In this document: positions 40,929 through 50,425 of the stretch, in pieces
How the letters are laid out: every line of letters begins with the position of its first letter
How positions within the stretch are numbered: position 1 is the stretch's first letter
NCBI RefSeq assembly: GCF_000383575.1
Contig: NZ_KB911579.1
Coordinates: 998,221 to 1,062,220 of the forward strand
Reading direction: 5' to 3'
Source of the DNA: Salinispora oceanensis
GTDB taxonomy: Bacteria > Actinomycetota > Actinomycetes > Mycobacteriales > Micromonosporaceae
DNA: 64,000 bases
Translations under genes and position numbers: made by a program
Notes under the pieces: generated by a model
What the model was told of the DNA's origin: nothing
The model's database searches: none
What the model saw: the letters and a program-made list of their open reading frames with translations, nothing else

Positions 40929-43900
40929 TCACTTCAGGCGGTACGCCTGCAGGATTCGCGTGCTCACCGTGTTGCCCTCGGTGTCCCGGGCGTGGGCCCG
41001 CAGCGACACGTGTCCCGAGGCGTCGTCGGGGTGCCGGACCAGGGCGGTCCAGCCGCCACCCGTACGCCGTACGGGCACCTTCCGCCAGGTCTTCCCACCG
41101 TCGTACGAGGAGTCAACGGTCAGCTTCGCGACGGTCGCGGTGCCCGCACCGGTTTGGCGCCGCACCTCGACCGGGATCGGCAGCAGCCGACCGGCGCGGG
41201 CACTGTTGTCGGCGGCCAGCGGCGGGTTGAACCGGATCGACGACAGCGGTAACCGGACCGGCTCCGGACCGGCCTCGTGTGTCGAACGGAAGGTCCAGGT
41301 GGATTCCACCTCAGTGCTGAGGTCGGTGAAGTCGCGGGTCGCCTCGACGGTAAGCCGATAGTCCGCCTCGGCCGGCGGCACCGAGAACTCGCCCAAACGG
41401 GCCAGCTCCGACTCGCCGATCAGCTCCCCGTCACGCCACAGCCGCATCCGCTCGGTCTCTTCCAGGGAGTTACCGCGGTGACCGGCGGCGTCGCTGAAGA
41501 CCGGGATACCGGCGTGAATGGTGTCGCCCAACCGGCTCACGTGAATGAAGTCCGCCGGGTCGTCCACGGTCAGCACGGGGAAAGACGGCCCGAGCGGTGC
41601 CCTGTTCCAGACTTCCCGGGTGCTCCGGCCGGCCCGGTACGCGGTCGGCTCGGACGCCAGCCAGGCCGTCGGCTCCTGCCACGCCACCTTCAGGTCCGGT
41701 GCGGCAAAATTGATCACACTGCTCCAGCGGACCCCCCTGGTGTTGTAATACTCGACCCGTTGGCCGGGCACCGTGGTGGGCAGCCTGACAATTGCCCCGA
41801 AGATGGGATGCTCCAGCGTGGCCAAGACATACCGCTCCGCGGCCATCCCCTCGTAGCCACCGTGGAACCGGTGCTTCACGGTGGCGAGGTCGCTCTTGCG
41901 GTAGTCCCGGACGAAGCCGGTGGGCGCCCGTCCCGGAATCGCCTCACTGAGCGCGTACAGGTACGGGCTGTGGGCTGCCTCCAGATCGGCCCACTGACTA
42001 CTGATGGTGGCGACGAATACCTCGTCGGAGACGCTACCGTTCCCGATCTGACCGACGGTGATGTCGTCGAAGTTGGCCGCCCACAGGGAGAGGTTGTAGG
42101 ACCCGCCGTCGGTACTGTAGAAGGATGAGCCGATGTCGACTACAGCCGATGTCGCATCCCGCTGGGGGACGGTGACCCGGATCGGCTCCGCGGTTCGCGC
42201 GTCCACAGTGATAGCTCGTTCACGGTCGATCACCAGCTCCGGCGCGGCCAGATCGCTGACGCCGACGGATCCCTCCCCGGCTGGCTCGAAAATCGTCGAC
42301 TTTAGCCCGTACCGGCCCTTTGGAAGCCGCACCTCCACCGTCCCGTCGGCGTCGTAGGCGCGCCATACCTGAAACGAATCCAGCCCGACCAGGCCGGTCC
42401 AGTATTCCGCCGCGGCCGCTCCCGTCCGATCCCGGTGGGTCAGGGTGACGTCGTAGCTCTCCACCTCACGGTTCACCGCCAAGGGAGTGACCGCCACAGT
42501 GTCGCCGGAGCGAGCCACCACCCGACCGGTCCAGTAGCCGTCGGCCTCCCCCAGCCGGGTGTCCACGGTGACGGTGGTCTCGGCCCGGCCGCCGGCCGGG
42601 ATGGTGACCTGGTCCGCGCCGAGGGTGAACATGCCGACGGGCGCCGCCTCGCCGTCGGGGCCGGCCGCCTCGACCGTGAGGTCGAGCGCGACCGGGCTGG
42701 ACCCCGAGTTCCGCCAGGAGACGGCACGGGTGACCGGCTGGTCGTCGTCGTGCGGCCAGCGGACCACGCCGAAGGAGACGCTGACCGGGTCGCTGGTCAC
42801 CATCTGCCCGATCGCCCGGGTCAGATCGACCCGCCCGGCCCCCTGCTGGTACGCGGTCTGCGCCGGATGCGGCCGGGCGGCCGCCATCAGGGTCGACTTG
42901 AGCTGCTCCGCCGCCCAGTCCGGATGCTGTTGGGCAAGCAGCGCCGCCGCACCGGCCACGTGCGGGGCCGCCATTGAGGTACCGGAGAGCCGGGTGTAGT
43001 ACTCCCCTACCGGTTCACCGATAAAACCGTCGGCCGACCGGGCGGCGACGATGTCCACCCCGGGGGCAGTGATGTCGGGCTTCAGCGCGTCGTCACCGAC
43101 CCGCGGTCCCCGGCTACTGAAGTCGGCGAGTTCGTCCTCACGGTCGACCGCCCCGACGGCCAGGGCGGCGTCCGCGCTGGCCGGAGAGCCCACCGTACCG
43201 TCTCGGCCGGCGTTGCCGGCCGAGATCACGAAGAGCGCGCCGGTCTGCGCGGTCAACGCTTCGACCGCCTCCTCCAGCGGGTCGATCTCTGGGCTGTCCG
43301 GCCCGCCCAGGCTCATGTTGACCACGTCAGCTCGGTGGTCGACCGCGGCCCACTGCATACCGGCCAGGATCGCCGACTCGGGGCAGCCGACGTCGTCGCA
43401 GACCTTGCCGTCGAGTAGCGTCGCCTCGGGCGCCACGCCCTGGTACCGGCCCTCGGATGCGACACCGCTGCCGGCGATGGTCGAAGCGACGTGGGTCCCG
43501 TGCCCGACGGTGTCGCTGGCATCGGGCGTCCCAGTGAAGTTGCGCGCCTCGGCGATCCTGCCGGTCATGTCCGGATGGGTGGCATCGATGCCGGTGTCCA
43601 GCACCGCCACGGTTACCCCCGATCCGGTGAGGCCCGCCGACCAGGCGGCGGGGGCCCCGATCTGACCGACGCTGTGGTCGAGATTGATCGTGCGACGACC
43701 GTCGAGCCAGAGCCGCTCGACGCCCTCCTCCGCGCCGAACCGGACGCCGGTCATGCCCACGCTGAGAGCGGACCAGATCGCGGCGACATCGGACTTGCCG
43801 GCGGTCACCGCGGCACCATTGATCGCCGGGAGGTCGCGGGTCACCCCCGCGCCAGCCAGCGCCCCCGCACCACGGCTACCCGGGTCATCCGAGTACGACA

Positions 43901-44291
43901 CGAGCAATGGCAGCGTGTCCCGACGGGCATCGTCGTAGCCGCCGTCGATAAGCCCGGTGATGTCGAAGAGCCGACGGTCGACCCGACCGGCCTGGATCAG
44001 CGCGACCGCGTCCTGTGGCACGACGGAGAGCTGGCCGTCGCGCTCGTGGTCGATCAGGAAGCGCATGTCCTTTCGGCCCGGGCCGGGACGCACCTCGGCG
44101 TTGCCGGTGGCGGTCACCGTGACCCGGTCCCCGGTGATCAAGGTAACTGTGTGCAACCTGTCGGACTCGACCTTCGCGGCCCCTGCTGTGGCGGCGGAAG
44201 CGGCGGTCGGCGCAGCGGAAGCGGCGGTCGGCGCGGTCAACGCCAGCGTGAGCACGAGGCCGATGACGGCCGTTGTTCTTCTCCGGTGCAA
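40929..44291 (-). CDS. Secreted subtilisin-like serine protease (S8)
   Basis: An 1120-residue exported protease. A signal peptide (HRRR, then a hydrophobic stretch to ASA near residue 25) is followed by a propeptide region. The catalytic domain has VLDTGID (Asp near 230), GHGTHVAS (His near 265) and SGTSMAAPHVAG (Ser near 437). About 650 residues of beta-rich C-terminal domains follow. TTG 44291 is chosen: GAGGAGG lies 5 bases upstream and the Arg-rich signal peptide starts there; the ATG-less frame upstream is not signal-like. The role is probably extracellular protein degradation. Confidence 0.92.
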   Translation of the reverse strand: MHRRRTTAVIGLVLTLALTAPTAASAAPTAASAATAGAAKVESDRLHTVTLITGDRVTVTATGNAEVRPGPGRKDMRFLIDHERDGQLSVVPQDAVALIQAGRVDRRLFDITGLIDGGYDDARRDTLPLLVSYSDDPGSRGAGALAGAGVTRDLPAINGAAVTAGKSDVAAIWSALSVGMTGVRFGAEEGVERLWLDGRRTINLDHSVGQIGAPAAWSAGLTGSGVTVAVLDTGIDATHPDMTGRIAEARNFTGTPDASDTVGHGTHVASTIAGSGVASEGRYQGVAPEATLLDGKVCDDVGCPESAILAGMQWAAVDHRADVVNMSLGGPDSPEIDPLEEAVEALTAQTGALFVISAGNAGRDGTVGSPASADAALAVGAVDREDELADFSSRGPRVGDDALKPDITAPGVDIVAARSADGFIGEPVGEYYTRLSGTSMAAPHVAGAAALLAQQHPDWAAEQLKSTLMAAARPHPAQTAYQQGAGRVDLTRAIGQMVTSDPVSVSFGVVRWPHDDDQPVTRAVSWRNSGSSPVALDLTVEAAGPDGEAAPVGMFTLGADQVTIPAGGRAETTVTVDTRLGEADGYWTGRVVARSGDTVAVTPLAVNREVESYDVTLTHRDRTGAAAAEYWTGLVGLDSFQVWRAYDADGTVEVRLPKGRYGLKSTIFEPAGEGSVGVSDLAAPELVIDRERAITVDARTAEPIRVTVPQRDATSAVVDIGSSFYSTDGGSYNLSLWAANFDDITVGQIGNGSVSDEVFVATISSQWADLEAAHSPYLYALSEAIPGRAPTGFVRDYRKSDLATVKHRFHGGYEGMAAERYVLATLEHPIFGAIVRLPTTVPGQRVEYYNTRGVRWSSVINFAAPDLKVAWQEPTAWLASEPTAYRAGRSTREVWNRAPLGPSFPVLTVDDPADFIHVSRLGDTIHAGIPVFSDAAGHRGNSLEETERMRLWRDGELIGESELARLGEFSVPPAEADYRLTVEATRDFTDLSTEVESTWTFRSTHEAGPEPVRLPLSSIRFNPPLAADNSARAGRLLPIPVEVRRQTGAGTATVAKLTVDSSYDGGKTWRKVPVRRTGGGWTALVRHPDDASGHVSLRAHARDTEGNTVSTRILQAYRLK

Positions 44292-44520
44292 CGGGGCCTC
44301 CTCGTCGAGGATTACATCTACGGGAGTCGCATTGACGAGGGGCAGAATTTCACTCCCAAGCGCACGCTCCGGCATCCGGCAGATAACGTTCCATCTACAC
44401 TTACGAACTCGTCACAAGCACTGATGCCATCGCCGGATAGGCATGCTTTAACGACGACTCGCAGGTCAACAACGGGAAACGACGAGCGGCCGGCCCACCA
44501 GACCGCAGTCGTACGGCGAC

Positions 44521-45168
44521 TTAGCCCGGTGGTGGCTCGGCGAGGCGCACCACCAGGTCGGCCCGGTGCGCCGTGCTCGCCACCAGCGCGGCGTTCACCT
44601 CGTCGGTGCCGCCCGCCCAGGCCCGGGCCTGGGCGGGCGAGCGCCCGTACGCCTCGTGCCGGGCGGTGAGCCGGCACCGCCGCTGCTCCGCATCGAGATC
44701 CAGGAACCACGCCTCGTGCAGCAGCGGCCGGATCTCCTCCCACGGCCAGTCCGGCAACAGCAGGTAGTTACCCTCGGTAACTACCAGCCGGACTGACGGC
44801 GGCACCTCGACCATCCCGGCCACCGGCTCTTCCAGCTCCCGCCGGAACTCCGGCGCGTAGACCGAGGTGGGCTCCGGGCGCCGCAGCCGGCGCAGCAGCG
44901 AGACGTAGCCGTTGGCATCGAACGTGTCCGGGGCACCCTTCCGCTCTGCCCGGCCCAATCGGACAAGCTCGGCCTGCGCAAGGTGAAACCCGTCCATCGA
45001 CACCAGCCGGGCCGCCGGCCCCACCGCGGCGACGATCTGCGCGGCCAGGGTGGACTTGCCCGCGCCGGGAGCACCGGTGATGCCCAGCAGCTGGCGCGAG
45101 CCGGTGTCGGCGAGCGCGCGGGCCCGCGCCACCAACTCGGCAACAGGCACCACGCGGGCCGGCCCCAT
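44521..45168 (-). CDS. P-loop nucleoside/uridine kinase-like protein (PRK family)
   Basis: A 215-residue kinase of the phosphoribulokinase/uridine kinase fold. Walker A GITGAPGAGKSTLA (near 28-41), VSMDGFHLA with the catalytic Asp, FDANGYVSLLRRLR, and VVTEGNYLLL (Walker B-like) are visible. Related proteins (YggC/FrcK) may phosphorylate fructose or pantothenate-like substrates; the substrate is not assigned. ATG 45168 overlaps the stop of the SIMPL gene in TGATG, so translation is coupled. Confidence 0.8.
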   Translation of the reverse strand: MGPARVVPVAELVARARALADTGSRQLLGITGAPGAGKSTLAAQIVAAVGPAARLVSMDGFHLAQAELVRLGRAERKGAPDTFDANGYVSLLRRLRRPEPTSVYAPEFRRELEEPVAGMVEVPPSVRLVVTEGNYLLLPDWPWEEIRPLLHEAWFLDLDAEQRRCRLTARHEAYGRSPAQARAWAGGTDEVNAALVASTAHRADLVVRLAEPPPG

Positions 45169-45806
45169 CAGCTGAGGACCGGCTCGCTGATCGTGAACCG
45201 CGCCTGCACCGCCGCCTGCACCGACTGGGGTTGCGGGTCCAGATCGAGCTCGGGCACCCTTTCGGCAGTGGCCGAGTAGGACCGGGCCGCCAACATCGTT
45301 GGTCGATCGACGCCAGCGTCGGCGAGCTCGACCAGCGCGGTCACCCGGGCGCCGAGCGCCTCCGCGTACTCGTGGGCCCGCCGCAGCGCGTCGGCGATCG
45401 CCGCCTGCCGAGCTTCGCGATAAACCGGGCTGTCCGGACGCAGCGACCACCACGGCCCGGACACCTCGACCTGGTCCTGGTCAGCCAGGCGCAGCATCAT
45501 CTCGCCCAGGGTGGTGAAGTCGGTAACCGTGACGGTGGTGCGCACGCTGCCGTGATAGGCACGCACCCGCTCCCCCGAGCGGCGTAGCTCCGGGAAGACC
45601 CGCAGTTCGCCGGTCTCCCGCCGCTCAATCATCGGGCCGTAGCCGTCAAGGAGCACCCGGACGGCCGCCGCCCGCTCGGCCAGCCGGCTCAGCGTGGTCT
45701 CCCGGTCCCGATCCCGGGCCAGCACGGCCACGGCGAACCGGGCCCGCTCCGGCGCGATCTCCCGAAAGGACTCCCCACGAACCGCCACCACCGGTCCAGC
45801 CACCAT
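45168..45806 (-). CDS. SIMPL domain protein (DUF541)
   Basis: A 212-residue protein with the SIMPL/DUF541 fold: VVAVRGESFREIAPERARF, the interrupted VTVTDFTTLGEMM strand and ARQAAIADALRRAHEYAEALGA helix, closing with ARFTIS. There is no obvious signal peptide, so it is probably cytosolic here. ATG 45806 has TAGGGT 6 bases upstream; GTG 45812 is an alternative. The molecular role of the family is unclear. The kinase-like gene follows with a 1-base overlap. Confidence 0.85.
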   Translation of the reverse strand: MVAGPVVAVRGESFREIAPERARFAVAVLARDRDRETTLSRLAERAAAVRVLLDGYGPMIERRETGELRVFPELRRSGERVRAYHGSVRTTVTVTDFTTLGEMMLRLADQDQVEVSGPWWSLRPDSPVYREARQAAIADALRRAHEYAEALGARVTALVELADAGVDRPTMLAARSYSATAERVPELDLDPQPQSVQAAVQARFTISEPVLS

Positions 45807-45812
45807 GTGCAC

Positions 45813-45818
45813 ACCCTA
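45813..45818 (-). promoter_or_regulatory. -10 box of leaderless SIMPL gene
   Basis: TAGGGT on the minus strand, 6 bases before ATG 45806, in the 74-base gap after tyrA. Confidence 0.5.
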
Positions 45819-45880
45819 GCGGCGGTTAACCGCGCCGGCAGGCCCGTCGGGGCGGGCGTCCCGCCCCACCGGGCCACACG

Positions 45881-46930
45881 TCACGCCCGGCTGGGCCGCG
45901 GCAGCCCGGCGGTGTAGCGGACCCGGCCCTCGCGCACCTGGCAGCCACCCAGATAACCGCCGGCCGCGCCCACCTCCCGAAGCCAGCCGAGCTCCGCGGT
46001 GTGGTCCGCACCGACTGGGAATTCGCGGACCTGGGTGGTGTACGCCCGGTCGGACAGCAGACGCCGGTTCGCCCCCGCCTCGTCGTAGCGCGCGACAAGC
46101 CGCTCCCGGTCATCGGAGCGCAGGGCATCGACCAACTCGTCCAGGTAGGCCCGCACCCCGGTCAGCTCCCGCAGCACCTCGTCCCGGTTGCCGAGCAGCA
46201 GGTTGGCCGTCCGCGCCGCCGGGGTGGCCGCGACCCGGGTGCCGTCGCGGAAGCTGCCGGCGGCGAGGGCGAGAACGGCATCCGGTGCGGCTGCCCGTCC
46301 GCTCGCCCCGGCCAGCGCCCCGGCGAGCAGGTGCGGCACGTGCGACGCGAGGGCGGCGGCCCGGTCGTGCTCCGCCGCGGCCAGCGGCACCACCCGAGCC
46401 CCGAACACGGCCAGGATCAGCCCGGTGAGCCAGCGGAACGGGGCCGTCGCCGGCCCCGGGCACAGCACCCACGCGGCGCCGTCGAGGAGCGTCGGCCCGG
46501 CCGCCGCGAGCCCGGCGAACTCGGCCCCCGCCATCGGGTGCCCCGGCACGAACCGGTGCAGCAGACCATGCTGGGCCGCCGCCGCGGCCACCTCGGCCTT
46601 GGTACTACCCACGTCGGTTAGGACGCAGTCGGGCCCGCTGGCCGCGGCGACAACCGGCAGGGTCGCCGGCAGGGTCGGTAGCGGCCCGCACAGGAACACC
46701 AGCTCCCGTCCGGCGACCGCCGCCTCGACGGTCTCCGGGACCGGCACTCCCCGCTCGCGGGCCTGGCCCCGGGTCGTCGGGTCCGGGTCCCAGCCGGTGA
46801 CGTCCAGCCCGGCTGCACGGAGCCGCAGCAGGATGGACCCCCCGATCAGACCGGTCCCCACGACCGCGGCCCGGACCCCGCGGTACGCCGCCCCGGCCGC
46901 GGCGCTCCCAGCATCGGTCACGGTCGGCAC
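45881..46930 (-). CDS. tyrA: Prephenate dehydrogenase
   Basis: A 349-residue NAD(P)-dependent enzyme of tyrosine synthesis. The dinucleotide loop is VVGTGLIGGSI (about 23-33); CVLTDVGSTKAEV and VPGHPMAGAEFAG supply the catalytic His and the HPMAG motif. The all-helical C-terminal domain contains the family stretch LLLGNRDEVLRELTGVRAYLDEL. There is no ACT domain, so feedback control by tyrosine through ACT is not expected. GTG 46930 lies 9 bases after dapC on the same strand. Confidence 0.9.
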   Translation of the reverse strand: MPTVTDAGSAAAGAAYRGVRAAVVGTGLIGGSILLRLRAAGLDVTGWDPDPTTRGQARERGVPVPETVEAAVAGRELVFLCGPLPTLPATLPVVAAASGPDCVLTDVGSTKAEVAAAAAQHGLLHRFVPGHPMAGAEFAGLAAAGPTLLDGAAWVLCPGPATAPFRWLTGLILAVFGARVVPLAAAEHDRAAALASHVPHLLAGALAGASGRAAAPDAVLALAAGSFRDGTRVAATPAARTANLLLGNRDEVLRELTGVRAYLDELVDALRSDDRERLVARYDEAGANRRLLSDRAYTTQVREFPVGADHTAELGWLREVGAAGGYLGGCQVREGRVRYTAGLPRPSRA

Positions 46931-46939
46931 CCGCCGCTC

Positions 46940-48046
46940 TCAGCCGGCCAACCGGTCGGCGACCGCCGCCACGTGCTGGTCGGACGCGGTCAGCGCCACG
47001 CGGACGTGGCGAGCTCCGGTGGGCCCGTAGAGGGCGCCCGCCGCCACCAGGATGCCCCGCCGGGCCAGCCAGTCGACCGTCGCCCAGCAGTCCTCGTCCC
47101 GGGTCAGCCACAGGTAGAGGCCGGCCTCCGAGTGCTCGACGGTGAACCCGGCGGCGGTGAACGCGGCGCGCAGCACGGCCCGTCGAGCCCGGTAGCGCTC
47201 CCGCTGCTCGGCGGCGTCCCGCTCGTCCGCGAGTGCGGTCACCATCGCGGCCTGCACCGGCGCCGGCATGATCATCCCGGCGTGCTTACGCACCTTGAGC
47301 AGCTCGGCGACGAGCGCCGAATCGCCAGCGACGAAGCCGGCCCGATAGCCGGCGAGGTTGGACCGCTTGGACAGCGAGTGCACCGCCAGGACACTGTCGT
47401 ACGAATCGCCGCAGACCTGCGGCGACAGCACCGAGACCGGCTCGGCCTCCCAGCCCAGCGGCAGGTAACACTCGTCACTGGCGACGACCGCACCGCGCTC
47501 CCGGGCCCAGTCGACGACCTTGCGCAGATGGGGTGCGGGCAGCACCCGCCCCGTCGGGTTCCCGGGCGAGTTCACCCAGACCAGGCGGACCCGGGGGGTC
47601 GGGCCGAGGGCAGTCAACGAATCAGCCCGCACGACGGTCGCGCCGGCGAGCCGAGCCCCGTCCTCGTAGGTCGGATACGCGACCGACGGCACCACGACCA
47701 CGTCCTGCGGCCCGATCCCGAGCAGCGTGGGCAACCAGGCGACCAACTCCTTCGACCCGACCACCGGAAGCACGCCGAGCCCTTCCGGGTGGGCACCGCA
47801 GGCACGCGCCGCCCAGGCCACCATCGCGGCCCGCAACGCCGGCGAGCCGGCGGTCAGCGGGTACCCGGGGGCGTCCGCGGCGTCCGCCAGCGCCTGCCGG
47901 ATCGACGGTGGCACCGGGTCAACCGGCGTACCGATGGAGAGGTTGATCAGGCCCCCCGGGTGCGCCGCGGCCAGAGCGGCCGCGGCCTCCAAGGCGTCCC
48001 AGGTGAACTCCGGCAGCCGAGCCGAGACCGGCGTGGGCCGGTTCAG
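46940..48046 (-). CDS. dapC: N-succinyldiaminopimelate aminotransferase
   Basis: A 368-residue fold-type I PLP aminotransferase (TIGR03539 type). [12 protein letters not shown] at the N-terminus, [22 protein letters not shown], and [15 protein letters not shown] with the PLP Lys are clear. It makes N-succinyl-LL-diaminopimelate's amino ketone partner step in lysine synthesis. The first in-frame start that keeps the N-terminus is CTG 48046, which overlaps the fdxA stop (CTGA) and has GGAGAGG 4 bases upstream; no nearby ATG or GTG exists. The fdxA-dapC pairing is conserved in actinobacteria. Confidence 0.9.
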   Translation of the reverse strand: MNRPTPVSARLPEFTWDALEAAAALAAAHPGGLINLSIGTPVDPVPPSIRQALADAADAPGYPLTAGSPALRAAMVAWAARACGAHPEGLGVLPVVGSKELVAWLPTLLGIGPQDVVVVPSVAYPTYEDGARLAGATVVRADSLTALGPTPRVRLVWVNSPGNPTGRVLPAPHLRKVVDWARERGAVVASDECYLPLGWEAEPVSVLSPQVCGDSYDSVLAVHSLSKRSNLAGYRAGFVAGDSALVAELLKVRKHAGMIMPAPVQAAMVTALADERDAAEQRERYRARRAVLRAAFTAAGFTVEHSEAGLYLWLTRDEDCWATVDWLARRGILVAAGALYGPTGARHVRVALTASDQHVAAVADRLAG

Positions 48047-48369
48047 TTCGCCTCTCCACGCGGCGCCTGCGCCGCGACGAAGGTGGCGTCCTTCTCCACC
48101 TTGCCGATCTTGGAGGCTCCGCCGGGCGAACCCAGGTCCTCGAAGAACTCGTAGTTGGCCGCGGTGTAGTCCTTCCACTGCTCCGGCACGTCGTCCTCGT
48201 AGAAGATCGCCTCGACCGGACACACCGGCTCACAGGCACCACAGTCGACGCACTCGTCGGGGTGGATGTAGAGCATCCGGTTGCCCTCGTAAATGCAGTC
48301 GACCGGGCACTCCTCGATGCATGCCTTGTCGAGCACATCCACGCACGGCTCGGCGATGATGTAGGTCAC
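48043..48369 (-). CDS. fdxA: 7Fe ferredoxin
   Basis: A 108-residue ferredoxin with Cys at 9, 17, 21, 25 and 40, 43, 46, 50: C-x7-C-x3-C in [15 protein letters not shown] and CxxCxxCxxxCP in [12 protein letters not shown]. The spacing at the first site fits one [3Fe-4S] plus one [4Fe-4S] cluster. GTG 48369 starts VTYIIAEPC, the usual N-terminus, with GGAGAA upstream. It is followed by dapC with overlap and is divergent from the GNAT gene. Confidence 0.94.
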   Translation of the reverse strand: MTYIIAEPCVDVLDKACIEECPVDCIYEGNRMLYIHPDECVDCGACEPVCPVEAIFYEDDVPEQWKDYTAANYEFFEDLGSPGGASKIGKVEKDATFVAAQAPRGEAN

Positions 48370-48420
48370 CGATCTTCTCCTCCGCAGACACGCCGCGATC
48401 ATCCGCGACGGGTATGAGCC

Positions 48421-48426
48421 TAGTAT
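48421..48426 (+). promoter_or_regulatory. -10 box of the GNAT gene
   Basis: TAGTAT 22 bases before GTG 48449, with GGAGGAGG between, so this gene has a short leader and a normal ribosome site, in contrast to many neighbours. Confidence 0.5.
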
Positions 48427-48448
48427 CTCCTCGGGGAGGAGGTCGATC

Positions 48449-49411
48449 GTGCTCCAACCAGAGGATGTGGGACAGCGGGTCGTGGTCCGCCGAATTGTGG
48501 GGATTCGCGCAGGCCGGCCCCGCTTCTCCGATGCCCTGGGCGAGTTGACTGAGCTGAGCGAGAGCCATCTCACCCTCGTCACCGCGCAGGGTCGGCTCGA
48601 GGTGCCGAGGGCCGAGGTCCACCGAGCGCGACGAGTACCCCCTTCCCGACGGCCGGCAGCTGCCGCGGTGGCGGCGCTGGAGCACGCGGCCGACGCGGCC
48701 TGGCCCGCACCGACCCGGGCCCACCTGGGCGACTGGCTGCTGCGCAGCGCCGACGGCTGGACCGGACGCGCCAACTCGGCGTTACCCGTCGGCGACCCGG
48801 ACCGCCCGCTGCCCGTCGCGATCGACACGGTGCAGCGCTGGTACGCCGACCTCGGTCAACCAGCCCTGATCAACACACCGCTTCCGCTCGCCGCGCCGGT
48901 CAGCGCGGAGCTCGATGCCCGGGGTTGGCACGGTGGCTCGCCGGTGCTCGTCCAGACGGCACCCTTGGCCGCGCTGCCGCCCGCCCAGCCCGACCTCGCC
49001 GACACCCCGCCGGTCGAGCTGACCGCCGCGCCGTCGGCGGACTGGCTGGCGCTCGCCGCCAACCGCAAGGGCGACCTGTCAGCCGCCGCCCGGCACGTGC
49101 TCACCGCCGTACCCCAGATCCGCTTCGCCCAGGTACGCAGCGACGGCCGGCTGGTCGCCATCGGCCGGGGAACGGTCACCGGGGCGAGCCGCTGGCTCGG
49201 CCTCAGTCTGATCGAGGTGGCACCCGAGGCACGCCGGCGAGGACTGGCCCGGCAGGTGGTTCACGCCCTGGCCGAGTGGGGTACGGCGATCGGCGCGACG
49301 AACGCCTTCCTCCAAGTCGAACGGGATAACGCGGAGGCGGTGCCGCTCTATCGAGCGCTCGGCTTCACCACCCATCACACCTACCGGACGCGAACGGCAC
49401 CGGCCGACTGA
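48449..49411 (+). CDS. GNAT family N-acetyltransferase
   Basis: A 320-residue protein. The first 60 residues ([19 protein letters not shown]) look like a small SH3/Sm-like barrel. The C-terminal half is the acetyltransferase: [20 protein letters not shown] has the acetyl-CoA pyrophosphate loop RRRGLA, and [22 protein letters not shown] is the standard C-terminal motif. The middle part may be a decayed second GNAT domain. The acceptor is unknown. GTG 48449 has GGAGGAGG 6 bases upstream. Confidence 0.88.
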   Translation: MLQPEDVGQRVVVRRIVGIRAGRPRFSDALGELTELSESHLTLVTAQGRLEVPRAEVHRARRVPPSRRPAAAAVAALEHAADAAWPAPTRAHLGDWLLRSADGWTGRANSALPVGDPDRPLPVAIDTVQRWYADLGQPALINTPLPLAAPVSAELDARGWHGGSPVLVQTAPLAALPPAQPDLADTPPVELTAAPSADWLALAANRKGDLSAAARHVLTAVPQIRFAQVRSDGRLVAIGRGTVTGASRWLGLSLIEVAPEARRRGLARQVVHALAEWGTAIGATNAFLQVERDNAEAVPLYRALGFTTHHTYRTRTAPAD

Positions 49412-49417
49412 ACCGGG

Positions 49418-49885
49418 TCAGCGACGAACCGGCTTCTGCGGCTTCGCCGTCTTCGACTCGGCGTACCGCTTCAGCACCTGGGAACGGTGGTCCAGGCCGA
49501 GCGCGACGGCCAGCAGATAGCCCAGCAGCACCCCGATGCCGGCGACTGCGGCGTAGAGCCAGATCTGCGCGAAGAAGGTCCCCGCACCGCCACCAAACGG
49601 GTTCTTCCCCACCAGCAGCGGCCCGACCAGCACGGTCAACGCCAGCGCGACACCGACCGCGGCGGCGATGTCCGCCCCCCACTCGGCGGCCGGCCGGCTT
49701 CGGCTCCAGCCGAAAGCGACCACGGCCAGGCCCACCCCGATCACCACGAACATCCCGAGTGACACCCGGTCGGCCGCGGTCGTGTCCGCGTCGTCGAACC
49801 CCACCCGGATGATCAACCGAGCGACCACGTTGACCACGAACAACGCACCCGCCAGCGCTCCGGCCACCCGCCACCGCTGCCTCAT
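49418..49885 (-). CDS. Four-TM membrane protein, unknown
   Basis: A 155-residue protein with four hydrophobic helices (about 8-28, 42-60, 70-92, 105-130), a GKNPFGGGAGTFF loop before the last and a basic tail (KTAKPQKPVRR). No family recognised. ATG 49885 has GGGAGGG 5 bases upstream. It is convergent with the GNAT gene (6-base gap). Confidence 0.75.
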   Translation of the reverse strand: MRQRWRVAGALAGALFVVNVVARLIIRVGFDDADTTAADRVSLGMFVVIGVGLAVVAFGWSRSRPAAEWGADIAAAVGVALALTVLVGPLLVGKNPFGGGAGTFFAQIWLYAAVAGIGVLLGYLLAVALGLDHRSQVLKRYAESKTAKPQKPVRR

Positions 49886-49966
49886 CGCACCCTCCCGACA
49901 TACCGCCCGCCACCACTCGTACGGGTCGTCCTGGCAGGAATGTCTACCACCGGAGGGCGGCTGCCG

Positions 49967-50425
49967 TCAGGTCCTGGGCCGGGTAGCCGGCGGGGCGGCC
50001 AGGATCTGCCGGAACCCCAGCACCGCGAAGGTCATTGCGCCGGCCACGACGAGCAGCAGGTCCACCCAGGTGCCGGCCAGCAGCACGTCCCCCTCCGAGG
50101 TGCGGATCCCGGCGACCGCGACCAGGAAGAACCACGGCACGGCGGGCAGCGCCACCGCCCACCGACGCCCGACAGTGGTCAGGGCGAACCAGCTCAGGGC
50201 CACGTTCAACCCGACCGCGACCAGCACGGTCACACCGATCAGATGGCCGCCGACCCGCAACGAGGCGAGCAGGAGCTCCAGCACCGCGCTGAGGGCCCCG
50301 CCGGCGACGGCCAACACGCCGCCGCTGACCCGCAACGCCCGACTGGCGAGCCGAGCGTTGCCCCGGGCTGGGAGCGGAGCGCTCTCGTCGGGCACGACCG
50401 ACACCGGCACGGCGGGAAGACTCAC
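49967..50425 (-). CDS. DUF6113-like membrane protein
   Basis: A 152-residue protein with four helices and a hydrophilic N-terminus ([18 protein letters not shown]). Location directly after mshB with a GTGA overlap matches the DUF6113 membrane protein often found there; that assignment rests on context. The GTG at 50425 overlaps the mshB stop; the adjacent GTG 50428 is an alternative. Confidence 0.65.
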   Translation of the reverse strand: MSLPAVPVSVVPDESAPLPARGNARLASRALRVSGGVLAVAGGALSAVLELLLASLRVGGHLIGVTVLVAVGLNVALSWFALTTVGRRWAVALPAVPWFFLVAVAGIRTSEGDVLLAGTWVDLLLVVAGAMTFAVLGFRQILAAPPATRPRT

